Assembly: GCA_963580455.1 (NCBI GenBank)
Contig: OY756968.1
Span: 4,997,544 to 5,061,543, forward strand
Length of the DNA: 64,000 bases
Direction: 5' to 3'
Source of the DNA: Euonymus europaeus
Taxonomy: Eukaryota; Streptophyta; Magnoliopsida; Celastrales; Celastraceae
The position numbers and the translations under genes were made by a program. This document shows, piece after piece, positions 20,485-30,806 of the stretch; position 1 is the stretch's first letter, and each line of letters starts with the position of its first letter. Under the pieces are notes generated by a model. It did no database searches and had not been told where the DNA came from. It was given only the letters and a program-made list of their open reading frames with translations.

Positions 20485-21228
20485 TCATGAGTGGTCCGTA
20501 CCACCAAGTGCCTTGTCCAAGCGATCATATGTTTCCTGAAACATCATAACATAGATTAGTTGGTTATCATTGTAACAACATGTGAAGTACCAATTTTCCA
20601 TTTGCCTTAACACGAAGTTATGGCTCATGCAATATTTCCTCTGGGATGAAGTCTAAACCAATATCAAACACCAAGCAACAACCATTAAAACTTCCTTGGA
20701 AAGCTTAAGGCAGAGTGCTAGCCCCATTTCCAGTTATTCCACGAAAATATTTGCATTCTTACACGTTTCTTAGAGCTCATGTGGCATCGTCTCTTAGACC
20801 TAATAGAAATTTCTCTCAGTGAGCATATCAGTGCAAAAGAACCAGGAAAGGTTCCAATGACCATTATAAAAGAAACTTCATTCCCTGATTTGCATTCTAA
20901 TAACCATAATTAAGAAGGAAAAAAGGACGATAAATTCTGCTAAATGGAGTTCATTATCCCTCAACCTGACGCCAACATAATTTAAGGTGATTGACATCCC
21001 TTCATTAAACCAGGATTAAAAATCTTTCAAGCACACACTATGCATTCATTCATGTACATATTGAATTTTTCAAAAACTAACGATGACAAATAGTTCGATG
21101 ATAGATTGAAGAGAAATGAGAAGTCGAAAAGGAACCTGAAACAGTTCATTGAGGTCCAAGAAAGATTGAGAGGGATCTTCGTAATCAGGAATTGGCGGAG
21201 GCTTCGTGGTCATAAGGTGCTGCGACAT
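20485..21228 (-). CDS. Candidate two-exon gene for a 47-residue acidic protein
   Basis: Exon 1 (21228-21136) reads MSQHLMTTKPPPIPDYEDPS then QSFLDLNELFQ and ends at CAG|GTTCC. Exon 2 (20535-20485) follows a TGATGTTTCAG acceptor and reads ETYDRLDKALGGTDHS-stop. Both junctions are phase 0 and join to 47 residues. The product would be a short soluble protein with a Pro-rich acidic head and an amphipathic helix. I do not recognise it. It could instead be the 5' end of a longer gene in which the TGA at 20487-20485 is a lesion, since coiled-coil-like sequence follows downstream. The 9-bp-TSD Mutator-like element sits about 60 bp upstream of its ATG, that is, in its leader or promoter. Confidence 0.35.
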
Positions 21229-21297
21229 CTTCGAGTGTTTCTTCTTCACCAAGATAGCTCAGCAGTTCGCCTATGGAGTTGCACAGCAATAACCAAA

Positions 21298-22393
21298 GGT
21301 GTATTTGTAAAAATGACATCCTCTATGATGGAAAATTCATATTTGATCTATTTTTTTTAAAATTAAATAAATGATCTATTTTTTTAATATTATGATTAAA
21401 GTGCTCTTCAGTAGTCGAGCATTTTTTTTTTTTTTTTTGTTAAGTGACTTTTTTTATAAAGTTCTATTCGTTGCTGGGCAATCGAAAACTTTAAAGAAGA
21501 ACTTTCAATGAATATAATCGAAAGGAGCGAGAATATTGCTCTCAAGGCAAAGAGTGGTCCCTTGTATCAGTAGATGCAACTTCTGCAGAGTTCTAAGGGA
21601 CCACCCTTCCCCTCTAGGTTAATTCCCTAGTTTCCTTCGATTCCATCTATAGAAAATTGTTAGCCTCCCTACATATATTTGATTCCTCGGAAACGAAAAG
21701 AACACTCACACAAATTGTGAGGTTTTTTTTAAAAAAAATTGTTTAAAAACATAAAACAAATAAAATATAATATATAAAAAATGATGAAGTCATGCTCGAC
21801 CACAAATGAAGAAATACTCGACCATAATATTGAAGTGCTCGACCAGAAAATATTGAAGTGACCGACCGAATCAACATAAAAATAGAACAGATCACTACTC
21901 GACCAAATAAATGAAAGACTACTCGACCAAATCAAAATGTGATGAATAAATACTCGATCACAAAAAAAGTGTTTGACCTCATTTCAAAGTAACTTAAAAC
22001 AATGAGAGAGAACCTTCATTATTAACAAACGTGTAGGCGACATTAGTGACCTCAATACAGAGCTTCTTCATTAACAAACATGCAAACGATATTATTGATT
22101 TCAAGTAAGACGTGGGTACGTGGATGTTTCATTATTGTGAGTCAACCTAATGGAGAATTTCTCTTCATATATATAGCATGAGAAAAAAGATGATTCTTGT
22201 TATTGAGAAGTGAAAAGAACCAAAAAAATTAATAAGAAATTGAGAAGAAGCGAAGAAATCTATGAGAAGTGGAGGAGGCGAAGAAGGTTATTTAGTCTTT
22301 TGATTAAAAAAGTAAATCATTTATTTAATTTAAAAAAAAACAGATTAAATATGAAATTTTAATTATGGAGGAGATTAATTTTGCAAATTTCTC
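21298..22393. mobile_element. Non-autonomous Mutator-like element with ~100-bp inverted repeats
   Basis: Left end GGTGTATTTGTAAAAATGAC and the reverse complement of the right end, GAGAAATTTGCAAAATTAAT, align for about 100 bp (both continue through ...CATATTTGATCT... and AAATTAAATAAATGAT). The flanks show a 9-bp duplication with one mismatch: ATAACCAAA at 21289-21297 and ATAAGCAAA at 22394-22402. End motif, long inverted repeats and 9-bp TSD are all Mutator-like features. There is no transposase. The interior carries degenerate ACTCGACCA repeats (about 21795-21960). Confidence 0.85.
21795..21960. repeat. Degenerate (A)CTCGACCA repeats inside the Mutator-like element
   Basis: The word CTCGACCA (or CTCGACCG/CTCGATCA variants) occurs about eight times in 165 bases, at irregular spacing, often as TACTCGACCA. 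A related CTCGA-type word recurs at the left inner edge (GTAGTCGAGCA near 21413). Confidence 0.6.
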
Positions 22394-22862
22394 ATAAGCA
22401 AACCGGTGCCCCTCTAACTTTGGTTTAACATTACCGCTTGTCTAAACGACGCCGCTTATAGAAATTGAGGAGAAACGATGTCGTTTATAAAGATTTATTT
22501 CTTAAGTTCCACATTCTCTCACGATTGCAAAGCACCGCGGAGAAGTGCTGTAGTCTGCAGCTTCTGGAGTTGATTCTCTGATAAGGTAGAACATCGAATC
22601 ATTCATTCATACTGCATTCGCTCGCTCTTCTATGAATCGAGTACTAAAAAACTTTTGTATCTTATGTTTATTTTTTTTTTGTTCGGTTTTTAATGGTTCC
22701 TAGGTTTTAGAGATTCCACAATAATCTCTTTGTGCATTCATATCTGCGCTCTATGGTTGTCTAGGTGGGTCTGTTTAAGCTGAGAAGGCTAGTGAAAAAG
22801 AGTGGAATTTGAAGAGCTGGAGGATACTTGTAAGCACAATTAGTTGTCAGAGGTAGAGAGAC

Positions 22863-24114
22863 ATGTCAGGCCAAGAGGAAGTAAAGCACCTTGAGGATTG
22901 TACGGTATCCAAGTCAGTTCTCTTGCATCTATTATCCTTAGTTTTTCATTACATGTTTAGAATTTGAAGATGTTTTTGGATTTGACAATGATGTCAATTG
23001 TTAAGAAAATTGAACTGATGGGGAGATCATATGTTAGATGTGTCATTTGTGATTTGTGAATTTAGGCAGTGAAGAGAAAGCAATTGTGCATAAAGTTAGG
23101 GATTAACTCTTCTGGGTATTCTTTGATGCTATGAAACATTTTTGCATGTATCTGCTTGTGTTTGATACAAGCACAGAACAGCAATCTGAGCTTTAAATGT
23201 GTGATTTTCAGTGCCAGGAAAATAGTTTGTTGAGAGAAGAGGATCACAAATTGTATGATGCCTAAAACATCTCTGTGTGACACTTTTCTAACAAGTTAGA
23301 TGTTTGATCGTAAATTTTAGCTTACTGAGATCGTAAATTTGGGGTTTTCCAACGTTTCTTAGGCTTCTAGAATGCCATTGTATTGGATTCTGATAAAGTT
23401 TGTGCTTATGTTGCCTTCATAAGAATATTTTCTTTGAGAGTGGTTTCAAATATATAAGATGTGGCATGCAAAGCGTTAAATAACTAGATGCCTACATTAG
23501 TTTATTGAATTGCTCATTCAACGGACATTCTCAATATTATGCCTTGAGGAGGACTCGAACCTCCATGCTCTTTAGCGCGAGATTTTGAGTCTCGTGTGTC
23601 TACCATTTTCACCACTAAGGCATCTTGGAAGTGCATCGTATTCCATGAATACGGTATCTATCTAGTATGATGTATGAAATATATGACAAAGGTATAAATA
23701 TCAGCTCTCTCATCTCTAGTTGGAGTTATTTTCATTTAGAACCTACTATGACATCTGACTAGGGGAAAATGTGTGTACTTGTACGTTGTACCTGCAAATT
23801 TAGTGTTTTTTATAAAAATGAAATTTTGTTTCATGTTCCTCATTGATGAGTATTGAGTGGTAAAATGGAATATATGCAGTGCTTTGGGCACATGGGTATT
23901 CTCAGTGGCAGGGGCTTTGCTAGCGATTCCAGTGGGGATAAAACGGAAATCTTTCGGACCTCTTGTGTTTTTTGGCACTACTGGTACAATGCTTGATATT
24001 ATTATGGGAATCAGTCAATGTGAAAGAGAGCATGCTGAACGTCAAATGAAGCTATTGGAAGCCCAAAATTCTGGGGGCCATACATCTTCCGTTGTGACGG
24101 AATCTGAGACTTGA
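22863..24114 (+). CDS. Small two-helix membrane protein, DUF4536/DMAC1-like
   Basis: Two exons: 22863-22912 (MSGQEEVKHLEDCTVS..) and 23880-24114, joined as AA|T with donor GTCAGT and acceptor ATATGCAG, giving 94 residues. Residues about 17-36 (ALGTWVFSVAGALLAIPVGI) and 40-60 (SFGPLVFFGTTGTMLDIIMG) are two hydrophobic segments, followed by a charged amphipathic tail (QCEREHAERQMKLLEAQ) and a Ser/Thr-rich C-terminus. The DC...G...AG pattern resembles the DUF4536 family that includes animal DMAC1, a complex I assembly factor; a mitochondrial inner-membrane role here is inference. The 967-bp intron contains the plastid-derived trnL segment. Confidence 0.7.
23500..23690 (-). other. Nuclear insert of chloroplast DNA (NUPT) around trnL-CAA
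   Basis: The segment resembles the plastid inverted-repeat stretch between ndhB and ycf2. The trnL-CAA gene is flanked by text such as GAATTGCTCATTCAACG on one side and GAATACGGTATCTATCTAG on the other, as I recall for chloroplast genomes. It lies in the intron of the DUF4536 gene. Borders are approximate; several substitutions relative to typical plastid sequence indicate an old insert. Confidence 0.75.
23540..23621 (-). tRNA. trnL-CAA: tRNA-Leu(CAA), plastid-derived, probably non-functional
   Basis: The minus strand folds as a tRNA: acceptor GCCTTAG...TCAAGGC plus A, D-arm with TGGTAGACAC, anticodon stem-loop CGAGA-CTCAAAA-TCTCG (anticodon CAA), long variable arm, and T-arm GGAGGTTCGAGTCCTCC. 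It is almost the chloroplast trnL-CAA, but base 6 of the acceptor stem forms A-C rather than G-C and the D-loop has one extra A. Sitting in a nuclear intron, it is most likely a decayed organelle copy. Confidence 0.8.
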
Positions 24115-25810
24115 TTGCACAAATCTACCTTTTGCGTAATGTTTTGATGTTCTCATTCTCTTCAACCTGAGTGATTGCAAGGGCTAGTTTCTTTCGAATG
24201 GTTATTTTCTGGATTAGTAGCTGTTCATTCCTTTATTTTCTGTCCATGCCGTACTTCTGCCGTTCTGCAACATTATCGTTCTGAACTTGTGTATGATGTG
24301 GACTCAAGTCATTAAAGTATAAACTTATCTTTGCTAATAAAAGTTCCAATTTGTGATTAATATGCATCTTGAAGTGCTGCTATGGTAGTTTTATATTGAA
24401 ATGGTTCTCCCCGGTAGCGTTGTTGCCCATTAATTCTTTTTTACTGGACGTTACTTGGAATACAAATGGTGTATAAAACATTCTACTGTTAGGCCGATTG
24501 GCAGGTTTACATTTTTTTTGCCTAAGAGAATCAGCATGTATTATCAAACAAAAGTACCCATCAATAGTCGATTGTTTCATAGTCTATGTTTTTTGGGAAG
24601 GAATTCAATATGGATTTGGGGCTCTACAATTCATAAAAAGTGTGGCGACCATTGGATTAAAGTTGCAGACTCTTTTATTTTGAAGATTCTAAACGAATTG
24701 CTGAGCCCTTTGATCCATCCAGTAAATGGCCTCAGATGGCACGAGTATGTGACATGTTGAACTCCTGTTTCTTAAAGTCACTCATCAAAACTCATCTCTA
24801 ATATGGACAGATTTAGTAATTTTAGGACCAAGTGATAGAACTTGTGTGACTTTCACTTGCATTTTCATGTTTTGGGGAAATTCGCATACAACCACAACCA
24901 GTGGCTTGTCTCATGGGCAATAAACCAGCTGAATAATGAGATTTTCCTCAATAAAAACCAAGTAAAGGTAGTGTTCAAGCATAAAATTTACCAGCCAGTT
25001 GCTCGCCGTGACGATAAGAGGGAGGTGAGGCTTGTTTTTGCACAGAAAACAAAAGACTACTACTCGATCTTTTCGCTATGGAGAGAGATTTACAGAAGGA
25101 AAAAACATTGAAGATGAAGAAACTAAAGAAATAAGAGAGGAAAAAATGCATCACCTAAAATACACACCCATAGGAGAATCAGATAAGTGCAGGACCAGTT
25201 ACTTATCCAATCACTTTGACATTATAGGTTTGATTTGCATTCCATATTCTGAGAAATGTTTACCATCCGAAAAGAGGAAACAATGTAATATTTGTTTAAA
25301 GAAATGCATTGAGAAATGACAGATTGAACGAACGAGAAGGAGCTTTTTCAACTTCCAACTCTCAAAATGGAATCTATTCAAGGCATATATGGCATAGCTC
25401 CTTGCATCGACACGTTACAAATATCTAAATTGGAGATTTTTAGATACTTTTTCAGACCTGTTCCCTACACTAAGTAGTAGTAAAAAATTTGTCCATTTTT
25501 CGGGATATTATGCATGGAACAGATATATCACGACAAATTTAAAAGAGATGTGATGCAGCAGAGAAAAAGAGTTTGGCTTTTTCGGGAAAGAATGCACAAT
25601 GAAGAGTCTGGAAGATCACAAGATAGGGTCATCTAGGAGAATGGAGAATAATTGTTGGACTGTTACTACCATCCCCTTGATGGGAAGGTAACAATTTTGA
25701 GGAAATGAGGCTGAGTGAGGGTTTCTGGCCCCACGGCTTCCCCTTCCCCGAATAAATAATGCAGAAACTTCCAAACTAGGGAATTTTGTTTCCCTTCCTA
25801 CTCTTGCCCT
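24115..25810. other. Intergenic, no convincing gene
   Basis: Converging 3' ends of the DUF4536 gene (+) and the OB-fold gene (-). The longest ORFs (near 24842-25111 and 25032-25319) have no recognisable domain and biased Lys/Arg composition; I treat them as chance. Confidence 0.5.
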
Positions 25811-28800
25811 TTACTTCCCCCAATCCCCTCCTTCCAAACTCACTTCAGTCCTGTGGCTATTGGGTTTTGATGCAGGAACTAAAAAAGAAACCATTTCATA
25901 CCTACCATATTCCCGGTCTAGGTTCAAGTTTACAGTGACTTCAAATTTGTAGGGACTGTTCTTTCCTTGCAGCAATAACATCTTTAAAAGAAGCAACCAA
26001 ACCAGATGAAAGTCTGTTTTCCTGTCACGTTGATGTTTTCCCCTTCCTTCTGCAGCTTTATCTTCACTTAGAGAGCGAGAATCCACAACAACTTTGATAT
26101 CATTCTCCTTGTCAACATCTTTTGGATCAGTCACTTGATTTTGCTTCTGCCCTCTACAGCATAAGTAGACCTTCTCAGCTTTGATGTTCCCAAACAGAAG
26201 TTCTGCAGCTTTGTTTGTGACAAGTAGTGGCATGTAGTCTGATTCATCCCATAGGTATAACTGCAGTTGAAGAAAATCATTAGCAATAACTAACATCTTT
26301 AGAAGTGATGGAAGTTCAAGAAAACTATGTGCTTTTACATGAAGCAAGGAAATCTAATTACAGAACCAGAGATGATGATTTAAGATCAACTACGGTCAAG
26401 GGAAAAGCTGCATGACTAAATTGTAATTTCATGCTCAAAACTGCAGCTTAGCGCTAGATAACAACAGGAACCTGAAATAATCATTGATGAGGTATCATGA
26501 AACCCCTATGAAACTAAAACCTTACTTTTATCAGTTTTATGTACTCATAACATAGTTTTAACAGTTGGGATAAACATCTCTTCCAACTTCTGCACTATTT
26601 GTTTAGAATGCATACAGTTAAAAATAGTTCATAGGCCAATTTCATCTGAGCCTCGCAAGTTTTGATTTCAAAGAGTGTTCAATCAATCTATTTATAAATA
26701 CTAAAAGTGAATGCATGCAATTACATACATATGTACAAGATCAACAGCTTTTGATCACACAAATCAATGCCATGTGGATGCCAGACTGAAATATAAAAAT
26801 AAAGAAAGAAGCCTTCATTTAGAGAGTAAATAATGTAATACACAAACGCACATGTACAAGTACATGTAACAAAATAGCACAAAATTATATCAATGTTTCA
26901 GTGAGAGTGAATAGCTCATCATGCAACCCTATATATCTTGCAGAAGTTGTATACAGCTCTAGAAGTGTTTTCCTTTTCTTGACTACGAAGGTATTTCAAA
27001 GGATCGTTTATTCTGATTTCTGATGTGAAATCCAGAAAGATAACAGTACTAGAAGGTGAATTATTTTAATTAATGGCTGGAACTTTTATGCATGTTCATA
27101 AGCGCAACTGCATGTCACCAATAACGCATGAGCTATTCACAGTAACAACCCTCTAGGCATAAAAATGTTATTCCCCAGTCAAATGGAACTACAATTTCAT
27201 CTACAGTGCTAGTACATCTTTGAAATATAGAAGCACCAAAAAGATACTCAAAATGCTTATATTTCTTGACATCCGCCATATTCCACTTGGGTATATTGTT
27301 TGTTGTTTATTATCTGATAAATTATACCCGCTAACCACACAGTTTCTCTAAGCTCAAAGTTAAAATTAATACCCAAATGTCAGATAACTATTCACAAAAC
27401 AAGAGCTTTCAAGAAAACTTAAAATCTATAATATTTAATTGCAGTAAATGTCCATATTAGCCAATTACGAAAAAATATTATATGCTTGAATTAACACTTG
27501 AGTTCACACAACGACAACAAGCCACCAACACAAAAATACGGTACTTCCATTAAATCAATGATACGACTCAGAGAACAATACCATACCATAAAGGGTCTAT
27601 ATATCATGCTTACTGCATGAAGGTGGTTTGAGCTCTTTGGACAATAGAGTGGAAAAGAAGTTTTGTCCATGACCGACCTGCTCCACAGGATAAAAAACAA
27701 TTCATTAACTGTACCCATTGTTACAGTTATATCAGGAAACATCCATAACAAAGCAGACTTGTAGATCTGACATACCTATTTTGCGTATCAAAAGGGCTAC
27801 CACATAGACGGCAGCCAGTACAAATGAGGTCTTCTACTAAGGTAGCATCCACCACATTGGACAGTCGCTGGCTGATGAACATCTTTTCCTTTTCGTTATC
27901 ACCAAGTGCTTTCCAGGTAATTGGCACAAACATTTCTCCAATAAATGCACTAAAGATTGCTTTACAGGAATCAAATAACTGTGATACTTCTGAAAGGGAG
28001 AAACAGCGTCGGGATTCACTTTCTCCTGGTACTTTCCAGTTTCTCGAAAACTGCCCCTTCTGCCAAACAAGTTGGCCTTATTAAACTTGTGGATGGATGC
28101 AAAATAGGGTTTCTCGCTAACCCTGAGGATCCAAACTTCAGATTTAAGGAATTCTATTACTGGGACGACATTAAGGTGGAGAAAAGTGACCCATCATGCA
28201 TTCAACATAATATTGAGACAACTGACAAGGACCTTGTCACAAGGTGCTAGAACCAAACATACTAGATAAGCCCAAAAATGATGAGCAAACAAAACAATAA
28301 ATTAATTGCTATTCAAAGCTCATTTAGAGTAACTATAACAGCATGCTGCAATGATCATGTTGAAATTGTAAAAGACATATTATTTAATTCCCAAGCAACA
28401 ACAACAATTAACCATACGAACATAATTGCATGATGCTATATGTAACAACAAAAACTAAAGGGAAAAGAGAATACTTGAAAGCTGTGGAATTTGATGTTGA
28501 AAAGATTAGCTCCAGCCTGCTGCACCCACTTGACAACCTTCCTGAGCTTTTCTCTTGCAGCTGTCCCCACTCGACATGCCATCAGTAAGTCATCTACTCC
28601 TACATTTAGAAGGTTCCATCAATGAGCTAATTTGAGCAAGCCCGGTCAAGTTGAAAACCCAAGGACTAAAAACTTGTTAACATATACATCCAAAGATCTC
28701 TTCCCTACTGAACAAAAAAAATTATAAGCAATATAAAAGACAAACACATACACACATATGATCGAACCACCCATAGTTTGCAAGTGACAATAAATATGGA

Positions 28801-29536
28801 GTACCATTTGACATAAGTGATTCAAAAGGGTGAATCAGAGGTAGTACTGATGAGCAGTTGTCAGTTCTGGCCTCAACAGCATCCCCAAATTTTGTAATCT
28901 TCATATCTAAACCAAAAAATATAAAAATTAAGAAAACGAAAAACACAAAACATATCATCCACAGTTTAAAATGTATTCATATTTTAAGATTTCGTCTCAT
29001 TAGAATTCGTATATAATTTATCCAAATAATATGATCATTTACAAACTAAAAAAAGATAATTCCATTATTTCCGTAAAAAAATGACAAACAACACAAGCAT
29101 CTCACTTTGTAACAATATCACATCACCAGCAACCGCAGCCGATGCCATTTGTTTCTGCCACAGTGAAACAGAAAAGAATGGACGAGTATCATCGCCGACA
29201 TGAATGTCCGTCCTGATAACCTCTCCACCTTTTGATAATTTAAACTGCTCACATAATAAAAGAAGGATTAACTGTGATTTCTGAAGGATTAGATAGAAAC
29301 CATGTTGTTTACCAAAAGTAAAAAATAAAATAAAATCATAGTACGCAATCACATTGTACAGCCACCTGAACAGGAGTGGATCTGTGAACAAATACGAGAA
29401 GCTGAACAAAATCGCCGACGTGAAGGGAAGCTTTGGAGAGGTCGATCAGCGGACCATACCACCCGATCGCTGATGTCATCCCGAAAACGGATTCAAATCC
29501 TCTGCTTTTCCCTTCTCCTTTTGTGATATTCCCCAA
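25811..29536 (-). CDS. OB-fold nucleic-acid-binding protein, seven exons
   Basis: Exons on the minus strand: 29536-29366, 29244-29106, 28906-28805, 28599-28475, 28059-27776, 27677-27587, 26260-25811. All junctions are GT-AG and in phase, giving 453 residues. The start may instead be the inner ATG at 29479 (MTSAIGWYGPLIDLS), which begins the conserved part. Exons 1-3 form an OB-like fold (VGDFVQLLVFVHRSTPVQ, FFSVSLWQKQMASAAVAGDV, KITKFGDAVEARTD). Exon 5 ends with a cysteine cluster LICTGCRLCGSPFD, and LYCPKSS follows in exon 6, suggesting a metal-binding ribbon as in RPA-type proteins. The C-terminal part contains YLWDESDYMPLLVTNKAAEL and KFEVTVNLNLD. I know similar plant proteins only as 'nucleic acid-binding, OB-fold-like'. 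Single-strand DNA binding in repair or telomere metabolism is possible but inferred. Confidence 0.8.
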
Positions 29537-30806
29537 CCGGAAATTTTGAGTTTAGGGGCGCCATCTTCAGTAATCGGAGCTCCCGGGATGGATTTTTGTC
29601 GGTCGCACTTAATTTCGAACCGGATTGGATAGGCCCAGTTCTGCAGGCATACCCCTTAATCCCAATCTGGCCCAGATCTGAAAATACAGTTGATAAAATT
29701 GTTGGGCTGGGCGAACGAGGCTCCAAACCGAGACTGAGCACAAAATTCAGATCGAGCTTTCTGTATAGTCCAATCCAAGACTTCCACGCGCTTTCTGTAT
29801 ATTTATTTATTTATGATCTTTCTAAAATTTCATACTCGATGAGCACTTTTTGCACCCCGTTGTTTCTTAAAGTCACCCTAAAAATAATCCAAAAAACACA
29901 ATTCTTAAAGCACTCCATCTTATCCAAACAACCCGCCCTCTCCCATCCTCTCATCCTTCCAAAACTTAGATCTCTTTCAAGGCGACGTTATTGGTAGTGA
30001 GGAACAAAAATAAGAATTTAACGTCATTCTAAAGATAAGAAAGGGCTAAAGGTGAGGCAAGTTAAGTTAGGGCATCGGTAGCTTCAACTAAAGAATCAGT
30101 CGAAACGGACACTAAAGCTAAATCCGCAACAAAGTGAATAGACTTTGCGAACATGCTTACTTCATCTTGACTGAGACTTCATGCATACATCCGTAAGTAA
30201 CTTAGAGGATATGCATATCCTTTGAATCACACCTATTGTCGGCATAATGAAGGCAAATTGATTCCTTCACAACTAGCGAAGACAAAAGGTCAAAGAAGAG
30301 AGAGACTTTCTAGTACGAAGAGGAGGAATGCTCAAACCAATTATATGAAGATGAGAGCCAAGTGGGTAGAGGGAGTGGAGATGGAGGTGGCGTTGACAGA
30401 GACAGAATGGTGAAGGATAGAGATTGTTTGGATCAAATCGGTGATTTAAGAGTTATATTTTTCAGATTAATTTTAGAGTGAACTTGATAACCAAATGGTG
30501 TCAATAGTGCTCATCTTCATACTTTTCCCCTCGATCTTCCCTCCTCTTACTCAACATGTTAAAAAAGCGGGCCTAAGTAAAATTCTTATTTCTGGGCCGA
30601 TAAATTGGTCAGCCCATATACTTTCCATGTAGCACATTCCAGTATTCCACATTAGGGAGAGCCACTGACGTAAATACAACCAATTAAAGTTCACCACGTA
30701 TACGGTCGAGTACCCATTTAAATTACCCGAGTCCCAACTCTAATCTAATAGAGAATTCTAGAGAAAGAACGGAAGGAAGAACGAAGACCTTGGAATTAGC
30801 TGAAGA
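29537..30806. promoter_or_regulatory. Shared upstream region of the divergent OB-fold and SelK-like genes
   Basis: About 1.27 kb between two start codons pointing away from each other. No ORF with recognisable content. It must contain both promoters; no individual element was assigned. Confidence 0.45.

Noticed and set aside
21795..21960. CRISPR-like array from the repeated CTCGACCA words
   Set aside because: The repeats are only 8 bases, degenerate and irregularly spaced, in a plant nuclear transposon; not a CRISPR array.
23540..23621. A working nuclear tRNA-Leu gene
   Set aside because: The sequence and flanks are plastid-like, the acceptor stem has an A-C mismatch, and it lies in an intron; better explained as a NUPT.
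24842..25319. Possible small gene between the DUF4536 and OB-fold genes
   Set aside because: Two overlapping frames of 89 and 95 codons with no splice or domain support and skewed Lys content.
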